Assembly: GCA_020047885.1 (NCBI GenBank)
Contig: JAIFNF010000316.1
Span: 1 to 6,804, forward strand
Length of the DNA stretch: 6,804 bases
Origin: Gammaproteobacteria bacterium
Lineage (GTDB): Bacteria > Pseudomonadota > Gammaproteobacteria > Competibacterales > Competibacteraceae
Direction: 5' to 3'
Shown here: one piece after another, positions 1 to 6,259 of the stretch
Layout of the letters: each line of letters begins with the position of its first letter
Numbering within the stretch: the stretch's first letter is position 1
The notes under the pieces: model-generated
Told to the model about the DNA's origin: nothing
The model's input: the letters and a program-made list of their open reading frames with translations, nothing else
The model's database searches: none
Program-made: the position numbers and the translations under genes

Positions 1-1
1 C

Positions 2-3000
2 GGCTTTCGGTGTACGCCGGCGGTGGTGTTGACGGATGGGGAGACGATCAGCGCGGGGGCGGCGCATACCCTGGTGACGAAAACCGATGGCGGGGTTTGG
101 GCGTGGGGCCGCAACGATCAGGGGCAACTGGGCGATGGCCGGGTGGATGATCGGGATACCCCGGAACCGGTTCGTGGGGTGTGTGGGGTCGGCCAGTTGA
201 ATGTGAAGAATCCCCCACCGGCGGGCTGTTCGCTGACGCTGATCCCTGCCGGGGAGGGGCGGGGCACGGTCGGCGAGGGCGGGGATTATGCGGCGGGGGA
301 AACGGTGACCCTGACGGCGGTGGCCGAGGCGGGCAGTCGCTTTGACCGGTGGAGTCCGAGTCCCTGCGCGTCCAGTTTCGTGATGCCCGCGCAGGCGTTG
401 ACCTGCACCGCCACCTTCACCCGCACCGAGACCGCTACCTATCCGGTGACCCTGACCGTGACCGGTGACGGCAATGGGACGGTCAGCGGAGCTGGGCAGT
501 ATTCGGTCGGGGAAACCGTCACCCTGACTGCGATTCCGGACCTGCGGAACTTCTTTCCCGGTTGGAGTCCGCCGCCGTGTGCGCCCGGTTTTACCATGCC
601 CGCCAACCCGCTAACCTGTACGGCGACCTTTGAACCGTTACCGAATGTACCGTTGACCGTGGTTGCTCAAGGGTCGGGGACGGTCAGCGGCGGCGGGCAG
701 TATCAGGTTGGGGAAACCATCACCCTGACGGCGACGCCCGAGGGTGACGGGTTATTGGCGGGTTGGAGTCCAGCACCCTGCGCCTCGGTGTTCACCATGC
801 CCAATGAACCGCTGACCTGCACCGCGACGTTCACATCCGGCGCGGATTCCACGGTCGTGGCGTTGATCGAGGGTTACTACCAGACGATTCTGGGGCGGGC
901 ACCCACAGTGACCGAGGCGGCGAACTGGGTTCAGGAAGCCGCCCGGATGCAAAATCTCGGTGTGGATCGGGCCGAAGTATTCCGGTTGATGACCGGGCAG
1001 TTGTTCACTGGGGCGGACTACCAAAACCGCCAGACCAGCGATGCCCAATACGTTGCCGATCTCGCCCAAACCTTCTGGCGACGGGCGCTCACGGCAGATG
1101 AGACGACGACCTGGACTGGACAACTGGCCGCCGGCTTGCCGCGTGAAGTGGTGCTGTATCACTTCCTGTTCTCGGCGGAATTCACGACGTACCTGGAAAG
1201 CCAACTCGGCACCGCAACCAGCCGCCCGGAAGTGTTGACCGTGGTTGATTTCTACCGGGGTCTGCTGAATCGCTTGCCGGATAACGAGGGTTTCCGTTAC
1301 TGGCTCGACCGCTTCCAGACCGCGCAGTGCCAGGGGGCGGTGGCAGTGACGGCGGAAGTGGAAGCCATTTCCAGCCAGTTTGCCAACAGCCCGGAATACC
1401 TGAGTCGACAACGCCCGAACCGGGACTACTTGCAAGACCTGTACAACGCTTTTCTGCGCCGGGGAGCGGAAGTGGAGGGCTTTAACTGGTGGCTGAACCG
1501 CCTGGACACCGACGATCTCTCCCGTGAACAAGTCCGGCAGCACTTTGTGGCTGCCCCAGAATTTCAGGAGCGAGTGAATCAGATCATTCAGCAAGGCTGC
1601 ATTAGGGCGTCCTTTATCCAAGTCAGTGCGGGCGGGTATCACACCTGCGGACTCAAAACCGATGGCACCCTCGCCTGTTGGGGGTCGAACGGGTACGGCC
1701 AAGTCACGTCGCCGCCCGGAACCTTCATCCAGATCAGCGCGGAGGGTAGTTACACCTGCGGGATCAAGACCGATAACACTGTGGCTTGCTGGGGGGAGAA
1801 CGACGAGGGTCAAGCGAACCACCCTAGCGGAACCTTCACCCAAGTCAGCGCGGGCAACCAACACACCTGCGGGATCCAGACCGACGGTACCGTCGTCTGC
1901 TGGGGGGCGAACGACCTCGGCCAAGCCACACCCCCCGCCGGAACCTTCACTCAGGTCAGCGCCGGCTTTTTGCATACCTGCGGGATCAAGACCGATGGCA
2001 CCCTGGCCTGTTGGGGGGATAACTGGAATGACCAAGCCACGCCGCCCACTGGCTCCTTCTCTCAGGTCAGCACGGGCTTTGGGGATACCTGCGGGATCAA
2101 GACCGACGGCACTCTCGCCTGCTGGGGGTTTGGCCACGCCACACCGCCCATCGGGATCTTTACCCAGATCAGCTCGGGCTTTGGGTATACCTGCGGGATC
2201 AAGACCGACGGCACCGTCGCCTGCTGGGGGGCGAACGATACGAGCAAAGCCACGCCGCCGACCGGTACCTTTACCCAGGTCAGCGCGGGTGGACAGCACA
2301 CCTGCGGGATCGAGACCGACGGCACCGTCGCCTGCTGGGGGAATAGCGATGACGGCCAAGCTACACCGCCCGATGGACTCTCTTACCGGATATTACAAGT
2401 ACTCCGAACCGGAGCGGGCACGGTGACCAGCCAACCGGCGGGCATCCGCTGTGGGGATGACTGCAATGAGCAATATGTGGATAACAACACATTGATCCTA
2501 CTGACAGCAACCGCTGATTCCGGTGTTCCTTTTAGCCATTGGAGCGGTGCCTGTTCTGGGACAGCCCCGACCTGTTGGGTACCGATGCGTGGCAACCAAC
2601 AGGTGGGTGCGGTTTTTGGAGACTTGACTTCGTATGCTCAGGTCAGCGCGGGTGGGCTTCACACCTGCGGACTCAAGACCGATGGTACCCTCGCCTGTTG
2701 GGGGGATAACGGGGAGGGTCAAGCCACGCCCCCGGATGGAACTTTTACCCAGGTCAGCACGGGCTTTTGGCACACCTGTGGGATCAAGACTGATGGCACC
2801 GTCGCCTGCTGGGGATCGAACGGTGATCGCCAGACTACGCCACTGACCGGGGTATTCACCCAAGTCAGCGCGGGCTATGGTCACACCTGCGGGGTGCAGA
2901 CCGATGGCACCGTCGCCTGCTGGGGAAGCAATAATTCCTTCTGGGGCAGTTTCATCGGCCAAGCCACGCCGCCGCCCGGAACCTTTATTCAAGTTAGTGC

Positions 3001-3430
3001 CGGTGATTATCACACCTGCGGGGTGAAGAGCGATGGAACCCTCGCCTGTTGGGGGGGTAGCTGGGATGGCGAAATCGGCGAAGCCATGCCCCCCGCTGGA
3101 ACCTTTACTCAAGTTAGCGCGGGTGGGCTTCACACCTGTGGGTTGAGGAGCGATGGCACCGTCGCCTGCTGGGGGAGTAACAGCTACGGTCAAGCCACGC
3201 CGTCGCCCGGAACCTTCACTCAGGTCAGCGCAGGTTTTAGTCACACTTGTGGGATCAAGACGGACGACACTGTAGCCTGCTGGGGGGATAACGATGAGGG
3301 TCAAGCTAACCGCCCTGGCGGAATCTTCACCCAAGTCAGCGCAGGCTATAGTCACACCTGTGCGGTGAAGAGCGAGGGGATGGTGGTGTGCTGGGGAGAC
3401 AACGGATCCGGTCAAAGCACACCGCCGTAA
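2..3430 (+). CDS. Large modular RCC1-like / DUF4214 / bacterial-repeat protein, 5' partial
   Basis: The frame is open from the first complete codon (nt 2) to TAA at 3428-3430, about 1142 residues. The GTG at 23 is not a convincing start: the residues before it (GFRCTPAVV) continue an RCC1-type pattern and there is no signal peptide, so the true start lies left of the window. Module order is a classical RCC1 repeat, three InlB-B-like repeats (227-832), DUF4214 units (860-1600), seven 37-aa RCC1-like blades (1613-2380), a fourth bacterial repeat (2384-2632), and seven more blades (2633-3427). RCC1 and BLIP-II-type repeats form beta-propellers used for protein binding. The many paired cysteines and bacterial-repeat modules suggest export to the periplasm, surface or medium (inference). 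The protein ends at the last blade, with no visible C-terminal anchor or sorting signal. It converges on bioD and is not in an operon within the window. The ligand is unknown. Confidence 0.88.
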   Translation, partial: GFRCTPAVVLTDGETISAGAAHTLVTKTDGGVWAWGRNDQGQLGDGRVDDRDTPEPVRGVCGVGQLNVKNPPPAGCSLTLIPAGEGRGTVGEGGDYAAGETVTLTAVAEAGSRFDRWSPSPCASSFVMPAQALTCTATFTRTETATYPVTLTVTGDGNGTVSGAGQYSVGETVTLTAIPDLRNFFPGWSPPPCAPGFTMPANPLTCTATFEPLPNVPLTVVAQGSGTVSGGGQYQVGETITLTATPEGDGLLAGWSPAPCASVFTMPNEPLTCTATFTSGADSTVVALIEGYYQTILGRAPTVTEAANWVQEAARMQNLGVDRAEVFRLMTGQLFTGADYQNRQTSDAQYVADLAQTFWRRALTADETTTWTGQLAAGLPREVVLYHFLFSAEFTTYLESQLGTATSRPEVLTVVDFYRGLLNRLPDNEGFRYWLDRFQTAQCQGAVAVTAEVEAISSQFANSPEYLSRQRPNRDYLQDLYNAFLRRGAEVEGFNWWLNRLDTDDLSREQVRQHFVAAPEFQERVNQIIQQGCIRASFIQVSAGGYHTCGLKTDGTLACWGSNGYGQVTSPPGTFIQISAEGSYTCGIKTDNTVACWGENDEGQANHPSGTFTQVSAGNQHTCGIQTDGTVVCWGANDLGQATPPAGTFTQVSAGFLHTCGIKTDGTLACWGDNWNDQATPPTGSFSQVSTGFGDTCGIKTDGTLACWGFGHATPPIGIFTQISSGFGYTCGIKTDGTVACWGANDTSKATPPTGTFTQVSAGGQHTCGIETDGTVACWGNSDDGQATPPDGLSYRILQVLRTGAGTVTSQPAGIRCGDDCNEQYVDNNTLILLTATADSGVPFSHWSGACSGTAPTCWVPMRGNQQVGAVFGDLTSYAQVSAGGLHTCGLKTDGTLACWGDNGEGQATPPDGTFTQVSTGFWHTCGIKTDGTVACWGSNGDRQTTPLTGVFTQVSAGYGHTCGVQTDGTVACWGSNNSFWGSFIGQATPPPGTFIQVSAGDYHTCGVKSDGTLACWGGSWDGEIGEAMPPAGTFTQVSAGGLHTCGLRSDGTVACWGSNSYGQATPSPGTFTQVSAGFSHTCGIKTDDTVACWGDNDEGQANRPGGIFTQVSAGYSHTCAVKSEGMVVCWGDNGSGQSTPP
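47..178 (+). repeat. Classical RCC1 repeat (last blade of an upstream set)
   Basis: This stretch encodes ISAGAAHTLVTKTDGG, then VWAWGRNDQGQLGDG, then a TPEPV segment. That is the usual long RCC1 repeat (about 45-50 residues), with W.WG..D.GQLGDG and a closing TP..V. Unlike the 14 later blades it has Leu and Ala where they have cysteines, so it belongs to a different repeat subfamily. Because it opens at the window edge, more repeats of this kind probably lie upstream. Confidence 0.75.
227..832 (+). repeat. Three InlB-B-like 'bacterial repeat' modules
   Basis: There are three consecutive modules of about 62-64 residues at 227-418, 440-631 and 647-832. Each follows the same pattern: a beta strand, G.GTV.G.G.Y..GETVTLTA, a hydrophobic F..WSP.PCA segment, then F.MP...LTCTATF. 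This matches the divergent InlB B-repeat / bacterial repeat family found in secreted and surface proteins as small beta-rich spacers. Each module has one cysteine in the PCA segment and one in LTCTATF, so a disulfide within each module is plausible. The first also has a cysteine at its first residue. Confidence 0.75.
860..1600 (+). other. DUF4214 region, about four helical units
   Basis: This part of the large protein is helical and lacks the beta-repeat signature around it. Four related units can be seen, near 860-1036, 1043-1210, 1232-1405 and 1421-1600. Each begins with an aromatic-rich helix followed by L.R.....E...W: YYQTILGRAP, LAQTFWRRALT, FYRGLLNRLPDNEGFRYW and LYNAFLRRGAEVEGFNWW. Each ends in an F..SPEY-like motif (LFTGADY, LFSAEF, FANSPEY, FVAAPEF). 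This is the DUF4214 pattern, common in very large secreted bacterial proteins, including S-layer-like and calcium-binding ones. Its molecular function is not established. Confidence 0.75.
1613..2380 (+). repeat. First array of seven 37-aa RCC1/BLIP-II-like blades
   Basis: Seven tandem repeats start at about 1613, 1724, 1835, 1946, 2057, 2159 and 2270. The period is 37 codons (111 bp), except repeat 5, which is 34 codons because it lost three residues after CWG. Shared positions are FTQVSAG at 1-7, HTCG at 10-13, TDGT at 16-19, ACWG at 21-24, then a short loop ending GQATPP. Cysteines fall at 12 and 22 in every copy. The length matches the three-stranded blades of BLIP-II, a seven-bladed RCC1-like propeller, better than classical RCC1 repeats. 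Many copies are close to identical at DNA level around the KTDGTVACWG codons. Confidence 0.85.
2384..2632 (+). repeat. Fourth bacterial-repeat module, inserted between the two blade arrays
   Basis: Between blades 7 and 8 lies a module of about 83 residues. It has LRTGAGTVTSQPAGIRCG, a CGDDC motif, LILLTATADSG, F.HWSGACSG, a further cysteine in PTCWVPM, and a final VGAVF. This is the InlB-B-like pattern with a GTVTS.P.GI.CG...C...Y opening, a subtype different from the three N-terminal modules. Its four cysteines (two in CGDDC, then ACSG and PTCW) could form two disulfides. Confidence 0.75.
2633..3427 (+). repeat. Second array of seven RCC1/BLIP-II-like blades
   Basis: Seven repeats start at about 2633, 2744, 2855, 2984, 3104, 3215 and 3326. 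The third (43 codons) and fourth (40 codons) carry extra residues in the loop after CWG, where the others have about 6 residues. The last is 34 codons and ends the protein at STPP. Every copy keeps both cysteines (HTC and CWG). The last blade is the most diverged, with HTCAVKSEG and VVCWG. Confidence 0.85.
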
Positions 3431-3458
3431 AATCCCCCCCAACCCCCCTTTTTCAAAG
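3431..3458 (+). repeat. C-rich REP-like motif directly after the stop codon
   Basis: Directly after the TAA come AAT, seven C, AA, six C, five T and CAAAG. It reads like one arm of a short palindromic intergenic repeat in which C-runs plus TTT would pair with AAA plus G-runs. The right arm here is degenerate (AAAGCTGG instead of AAAGGGG), so it would not fold well alone. Recognition as a dispersed repeat rests on general familiarity with such C-run motifs and was not verified by search. Confidence 0.35.
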
Positions 3459-3489
3459 CTGGCTGACAACCTGCTCCAGCTCAAACGCT

Positions 3490-3510
3490 CTGCCGAAGCG
3501 AAATCGGCAG
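3490..3510 (-). terminator. Possible weak hairpin terminator after bioD
   Basis: Starting at the base after the bioD stop codon, the minus strand has CTGCCGA, a 7-nt loop, and TCGGCAG, a perfect 7-bp stem. No U-tract follows (AGCGTTTGAG), so intrinsic termination would be weak. It may instead protect the 3' end of the biotin mRNA. It sits in the 80-bp space between two convergent genes, where a terminator is expected. Confidence 0.3.
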
Positions 3511-4248
3511 CTAATCAGACGATTTCTGCCGCCGATCCGAAGGACTGGGAAGAGCCAGCGGGTTGGATGTTGTATCCGCCGCAAATTCAACTAACCTAGT
3601 CAACTGCAATGCGCTGGCAGCGCGCACTGGACTGGCTCCATAAGGCGTTGTCCCCAGCAACGGCGCATCCAGTCGGGTGCAGAGGGTTTCAATATTAGCT
3701 TCAAGGCGAACCATCGAGGGGTCGATCCGGTTAGCGACCCAACCGGCCAACCGCAGTCCGCGTGACTGGATCGACTCAACGGTCAACAGCGTGTGATTGA
3801 GGCAACCCAGCCGCATTCCTACTACCAGAACTACCGGTAACGCCAGTGCTTGCGCCAGGTCTGCCATATCGGTTTGCTCACTGAGCGGCGTCCGGAATCC
3901 GCCAGCACCTTCTACCCAAACGACCTCGGCCAATGCCTGCAACTGTTCGAAGGCGTGGCGAATCACGTCCAGATCAATAGGGCGTCCCGCTTCGCGGGCG
4001 GCGATATGCGGCGATATGGGGGGAATGAACAAAAACGGGTTCACCAACGCTAATGGCGGCTGGATGGAACTGGCGGCCAGCAGTTGTGTGACATCACCAT
4101 TTTGCCCGTCATCCTCGACGCCTGCCGCAATCGGCTTCATGCCCACCGTGGTCAATCCTGACTGGTGGGTCGCGTGCAACAGGGCGCAGGCAACGTGCGT
4201 CTTGCCCACGCCGGTATCGGTGCCTGTTATGAAAAAAGCGTGTTTCAT
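3511..4248 (-). CDS. bioD: Dethiobiotin synthetase
   Basis: The product is 245 residues, slightly longer than E. coli BioD (about 225). It converts 7,8-diaminopelargonate, CO2 and ATP to dethiobiotin in the cytoplasm, the second-last step of biotin synthesis. Visible motifs are the P-loop GTDTGVGKT at 9-17, KPIAAG from Lys38, EGAGG at 113-117, and the VGMRLGCLNH segment at 143-152. The start at 4248 is chosen because MKHAFFITGTDTG is the family N-terminus, an AAAGGGGA ribosome site lies 6-7 nt upstream, and the ATG overlaps the bioC stop (ATGA, 4245-4248). A longer frame to 4296 adds only non-homologous residues. The last 20 or so residues are polar and unconserved-looking (ending RRQKSSD). 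Confidence 0.95.
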   Translation of the reverse strand: MKHAFFITGTDTGVGKTHVACALLHATHQSGLTTVGMKPIAAGVEDDGQNGDVTQLLAASSIQPPLALVNPFLFIPPISPHIAAREAGRPIDLDVIRHAFEQLQALAEVVWVEGAGGFRTPLSEQTDMADLAQALALPVVLVVGMRLGCLNHTLLTVESIQSRGLRLAGWVANRIDPSMVRLEANIETLCTRLDAPLLGTTPYGASPVRAASALQLTRLVEFAADTTSNPLALPSPSDRRQKSSD

Positions 4249-5069
4249 GCACAATCCCCTTTGGCGCTGTTCCCGTGCCGGGTCGCGATCAGCCAAACGC
4301 CATCATAAGTCAACGGAAGTCCCCCCGCTTCTCGGAACCGCTCGTACCGGGTCGTAATCGCCTGCCAAGCAGCGCGACTGAACGGCGTGGGTCGCCGCTG
4401 TTCGACTTCACGGGCACCGACCGCCTTCACGCGACGTAATAAGGTACGCAAGTCGGGATAGTAACGGCACACCGGCTGCCGCTGCCAAAGCTGAACCTGC
4501 CACCCGTTGATTTGGCAATTCGCCAGCAGTTGCTCAGGATCAGCGATCGCCAGCACATGGCTGTACTCATCAATGTCGGCAAAAGCATGGCGCAACTCGG
4601 GAAAATTGCCGGTTCCCAGCGTCGCCACTGCCAGTATCCCGCCCGGCTTGAGCACCCGTCCGGCTTCGGTCAGGCATCGCGCCGGATCATTCCACTGCCA
4701 GGCTAAACTCGACCAGTACAGGTCGAATTGGCCTGCTGCGAAGGGTAGTGCCTCAATGTCGGCGCAAACCCGACGCGCCTGGGGACTGCGCGTATTGGAA
4801 GCAATTAACATGCCCGGTGCGAAATCGACCAGGGTAAGTTCGGCATCCGGCCATTGCTGTTCCAGCCACTGAATGCCGTAACCCGTGCCACAACCGGCAT
4901 CGAGAATGGCGTTGGGGGCCTGATCCTGAGTAGCTTGGGCGAAATAGTGCGCCAGCCGGTCGCACACCTCGCGCTGCACATCCGCCGCCTCGTCATACGT
5001 CGTGGCCGCCTGATCAAAAGCCTGACGAATCCGATGTTTACCCGGTAAAGCCGGTATGGAACTCAACAT
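4245..5069 (-). CDS. bioC: Malonyl-ACP O-methyltransferase
   Basis: The product is 274 residues (E. coli BioC is about 251). It is a SAM-dependent methyltransferase that caps malonyl-ACP as a methyl ester, so that fatty acid synthesis enzymes can extend it to pimeloyl-ACP methyl ester. The N-terminus has the BioC-like IRQAFDQAATTYDEAADVQ. SAM motif I is ILDAGCGTG at 55-63. An acidic Asp82 follows in LVDFAPGML, then D104 with LPF, FDLYWSSLAWQW at 115-126, and VLKPGG at 139-144. The ATG at 5069 overlaps the last 7 bp of bioF in another frame. No good ribosome site precedes it, so translation is probably coupled to bioF. The frame upstream to 5201 lies inside bioF and is not part of the gene. 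A BioH-like esterase must be encoded elsewhere. Confidence 0.93.
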   Translation of the reverse strand: MLSSIPALPGKHRIRQAFDQAATTYDEAADVQREVCDRLAHYFAQATQDQAPNAILDAGCGTGYGIQWLEQQWPDAELTLVDFAPGMLIASNTRSPQARRVCADIEALPFAAGQFDLYWSSLAWQWNDPARCLTEAGRVLKPGGILAVATLGTGNFPELRHAFADIDEYSHVLAIADPEQLLANCQINGWQVQLWQRQPVCRYYPDLRTLLRRVKAVGAREVEQRRPTPFSRAAWQAITTRYERFREAGGLPLTYDGVWLIATRHGNSAKGDCA

Positions 5070-6229
5070 GGGCGAGCAGCGCAGTCGTGTAACGCCGCCA
5101 GCAGCGCATCCACCTGTTCGACCGTATGCGCGGCGGACAGCGAAATACGCAAGCGGGCGGTTCCAGCGGGTACGGTCGGTGGGCGAATCGCCGGCACCCA
5201 CAGTCCCCGCGTCGACAACTGTTCCGCCAGCGTCAAGGTCGCCTGATTCTCACCAATGATCAGCGGTTGAATCGCGGTCAGCGAGGGTAGTAACCGCCAT
5301 GGTAACCCGCTCAGTCCCTCCCGCAACCGCGCAATCAGGTTTTGCACATGCGTCCGGCGGTCATCACCCGCCGCGATCAGTTCCAGACTGGTCAACAGGG
5401 CGGCGGCAATGATGGGACTGGAAGCGGTGGTAAAAATGTAGGGACGCGCCCGCTGCATCAACCATTCAATCACACGATGATCGCCGGCGACGAACGCCCC
5501 GGACACGCCCGCCGCTTTGCCCAACGTACCCATCAGAATCAGCCGTGGCGAGGGCGGCAGGCCAAAATGCGCCAGACTGCCTTGCCCATGAGGACCAAGT
5601 ACGCCAAAACCGTGGGCGTCATCGACCACCAGCCAAGCGTCGAACCGTTCGGCCAATTCCAACAACTCGGGCAAAGGTGCCAAATCGCCGTCCATGCTGA
5701 ACACGGCATCGGTGAGAATCAGCTTGCGGCGGGCACGGCTCTGTTGCAAACGGTCGGCCAGCAGATCCAGATCATTATGGGGATAACGGATGTGTTCAGC
5801 CCGCGCCAACTGGGCGGCGTCGATCAGCGAAGCGTGATTGAGTCGATCAGCGAAAATGGCGTCGTTGCGTTCCACCAGGGTCGGCGCTACGGCCAGATTG
5901 GCCATGTAACCGGTGGTGAAATACAGTGCCCGCTCTTGTCCCGTGAACGTAGCGAGCCGTTCTTCCAGCGCTTCATGGGGCCGCAGATGGCCACTCACCA
6001 CATGCGAAGCGCCGCCGCCCACGCCCCAGCGCGTTGCCGCATCCCGAACTGCCGCGATGAGCGCGGGATGGTTCGCCAAACCGAGGTAGTCGTTGCTGCA
6101 AAAGGCGATGAGGCGACGACCATCGATCATCGCTTCCGGGCCACAGGGCGAATCCAGAATCCGGCGACGACGCACCAGACCCTCTGCCGCTAACCGGGCA
6201 AGACCGGTTTCCAATTCATCCCAGATCAT
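5063..6229 (-). CDS. bioF: 8-amino-7-oxononanoate synthase
   Basis: The product is 388 residues (E. coli BioF is 384), a PLP enzyme of the alpha-oxoamine synthase family. It condenses pimeloyl-ACP with L-alanine to give 8-amino-7-oxononanoate (KAPA). Visible motifs are SNDYLGL at 45-51, GGGASHVVSG at 71-80, NHASLIDA at 131-138, FSMDGD at 177-182, VVDDAHGFGVLG at 201-212 with Asp204 and His206 near the cofactor, and the PLP lysine Lys238 in GTLGKAAG. The start MIWDELETGL fits the family N-terminus (M-W-x-E). Its ribosome site is poor: the nearest purine run, AAGAAG, abuts the ATG. It is the first biotin gene of the set, only 28 bp after hicA. Confidence 0.95.
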   Translation of the reverse strand: MIWDELETGLARLAAEGLVRRRRILDSPCGPEAMIDGRRLIAFCSNDYLGLANHPALIAAVRDAATRWGVGGGASHVVSGHLRPHEALEERLATFTGQERALYFTTGYMANLAVAPTLVERNDAIFADRLNHASLIDAAQLARAEHIRYPHNDLDLLADRLQQSRARRKLILTDAVFSMDGDLAPLPELLELAERFDAWLVVDDAHGFGVLGPHGQGSLAHFGLPPSPRLILMGTLGKAAGVSGAFVAGDHRVIEWLMQRARPYIFTTASSPIIAAALLTSLELIAAGDDRRTHVQNLIARLREGLSGLPWRLLPSLTAIQPLIIGENQATLTLAEQLSTRGLWVPAIRPPTVPAGTARLRISLSAAHTVEQVDALLAALHDCAARPC

Positions 6230-6259
6230 CTTCTTAGTCGATTGTCTTCTTAGTCGATT
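6229..6259. repeat. 15-bp tandem direct repeat filling the hicA-bioF gap
   Basis: TCTTCTTAGTCGATT (plus-strand reading) occurs at 6229-6243 and again, perfectly, at 6245-6259, with one base between. Together the copies cover the whole 28-bp gap, the last two bases of the hicA stop codon and the first base of the bioF ATG. On the coding strand each copy contains AAGAAG: one copy touches the ATG, the other ends about 17 nt upstream. It may be a replication-slippage duplication or a protein-binding direct repeat. The sequence does not decide between them. Confidence 0.85.

Noticed and set aside
752..2359. Long minus-strand open frame (about 535 aa) opposite the repeat gene
   Set aside because: Its translation is a repeated, low-complexity mirror of the blade codons (PPAGDGAVGLDPAG-like), with no recognisable family. 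It is open only because the 111-bp repeats lack stops in that frame. The plus frame matches known domains.
1626..2426. Plus-strand frame of about 266 aa within the first blade array
   Set aside because: It is rich in Pro, Arg and Ser repeats, the out-of-frame reading of the blade array. It overlaps a well supported coding frame completely.
1613..3427. Regular 111-bp repeats considered as a CRISPR or non-coding satellite
   Set aside because: They keep one open frame with conserved protein motifs, there are no unique spacers between identical short repeats, and substitutions are largely at third codon positions or in loops.
3446..3457. T-run after the C-run considered as an intrinsic terminator of the large gene
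   Set aside because: The TTTTT is preceded by C-runs with no complementary G-run upstream, so no hairpin forms in the plus-strand transcript.
2498..3484. Second long minus-strand frame (about 328 aa) opposite the second array
   Set aside because: It has the same repeat-driven shadow pattern as the first antisense frame, and no domain or ribosome site supports it.
4249..4296. Upstream extension of bioD by 16 residues
   Set aside because: The extra residues lie inside bioC, do not resemble BioD, and the start at 4248 has a ribosome site and the ATGA overlap.
3797..4357. Plus-strand frame of about 186 aa opposite bioD and the end of bioC
   Set aside because: No family pattern is visible, and it lies opposite clearly conserved bioD sequence.
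5070..5201. Upstream extension of bioC by 44 residues
   Set aside because: The extension lies wholly within bioF in another frame and is unlike any BioC N-terminus.
5342..6193. Plus-strand open frame of about 283 aa opposite bioF
   Set aside because: bioF on the minus strand has full-length homology and catalytic motifs. The plus frame has no recognisable domain and is an antisense artefact of GC-rich DNA.
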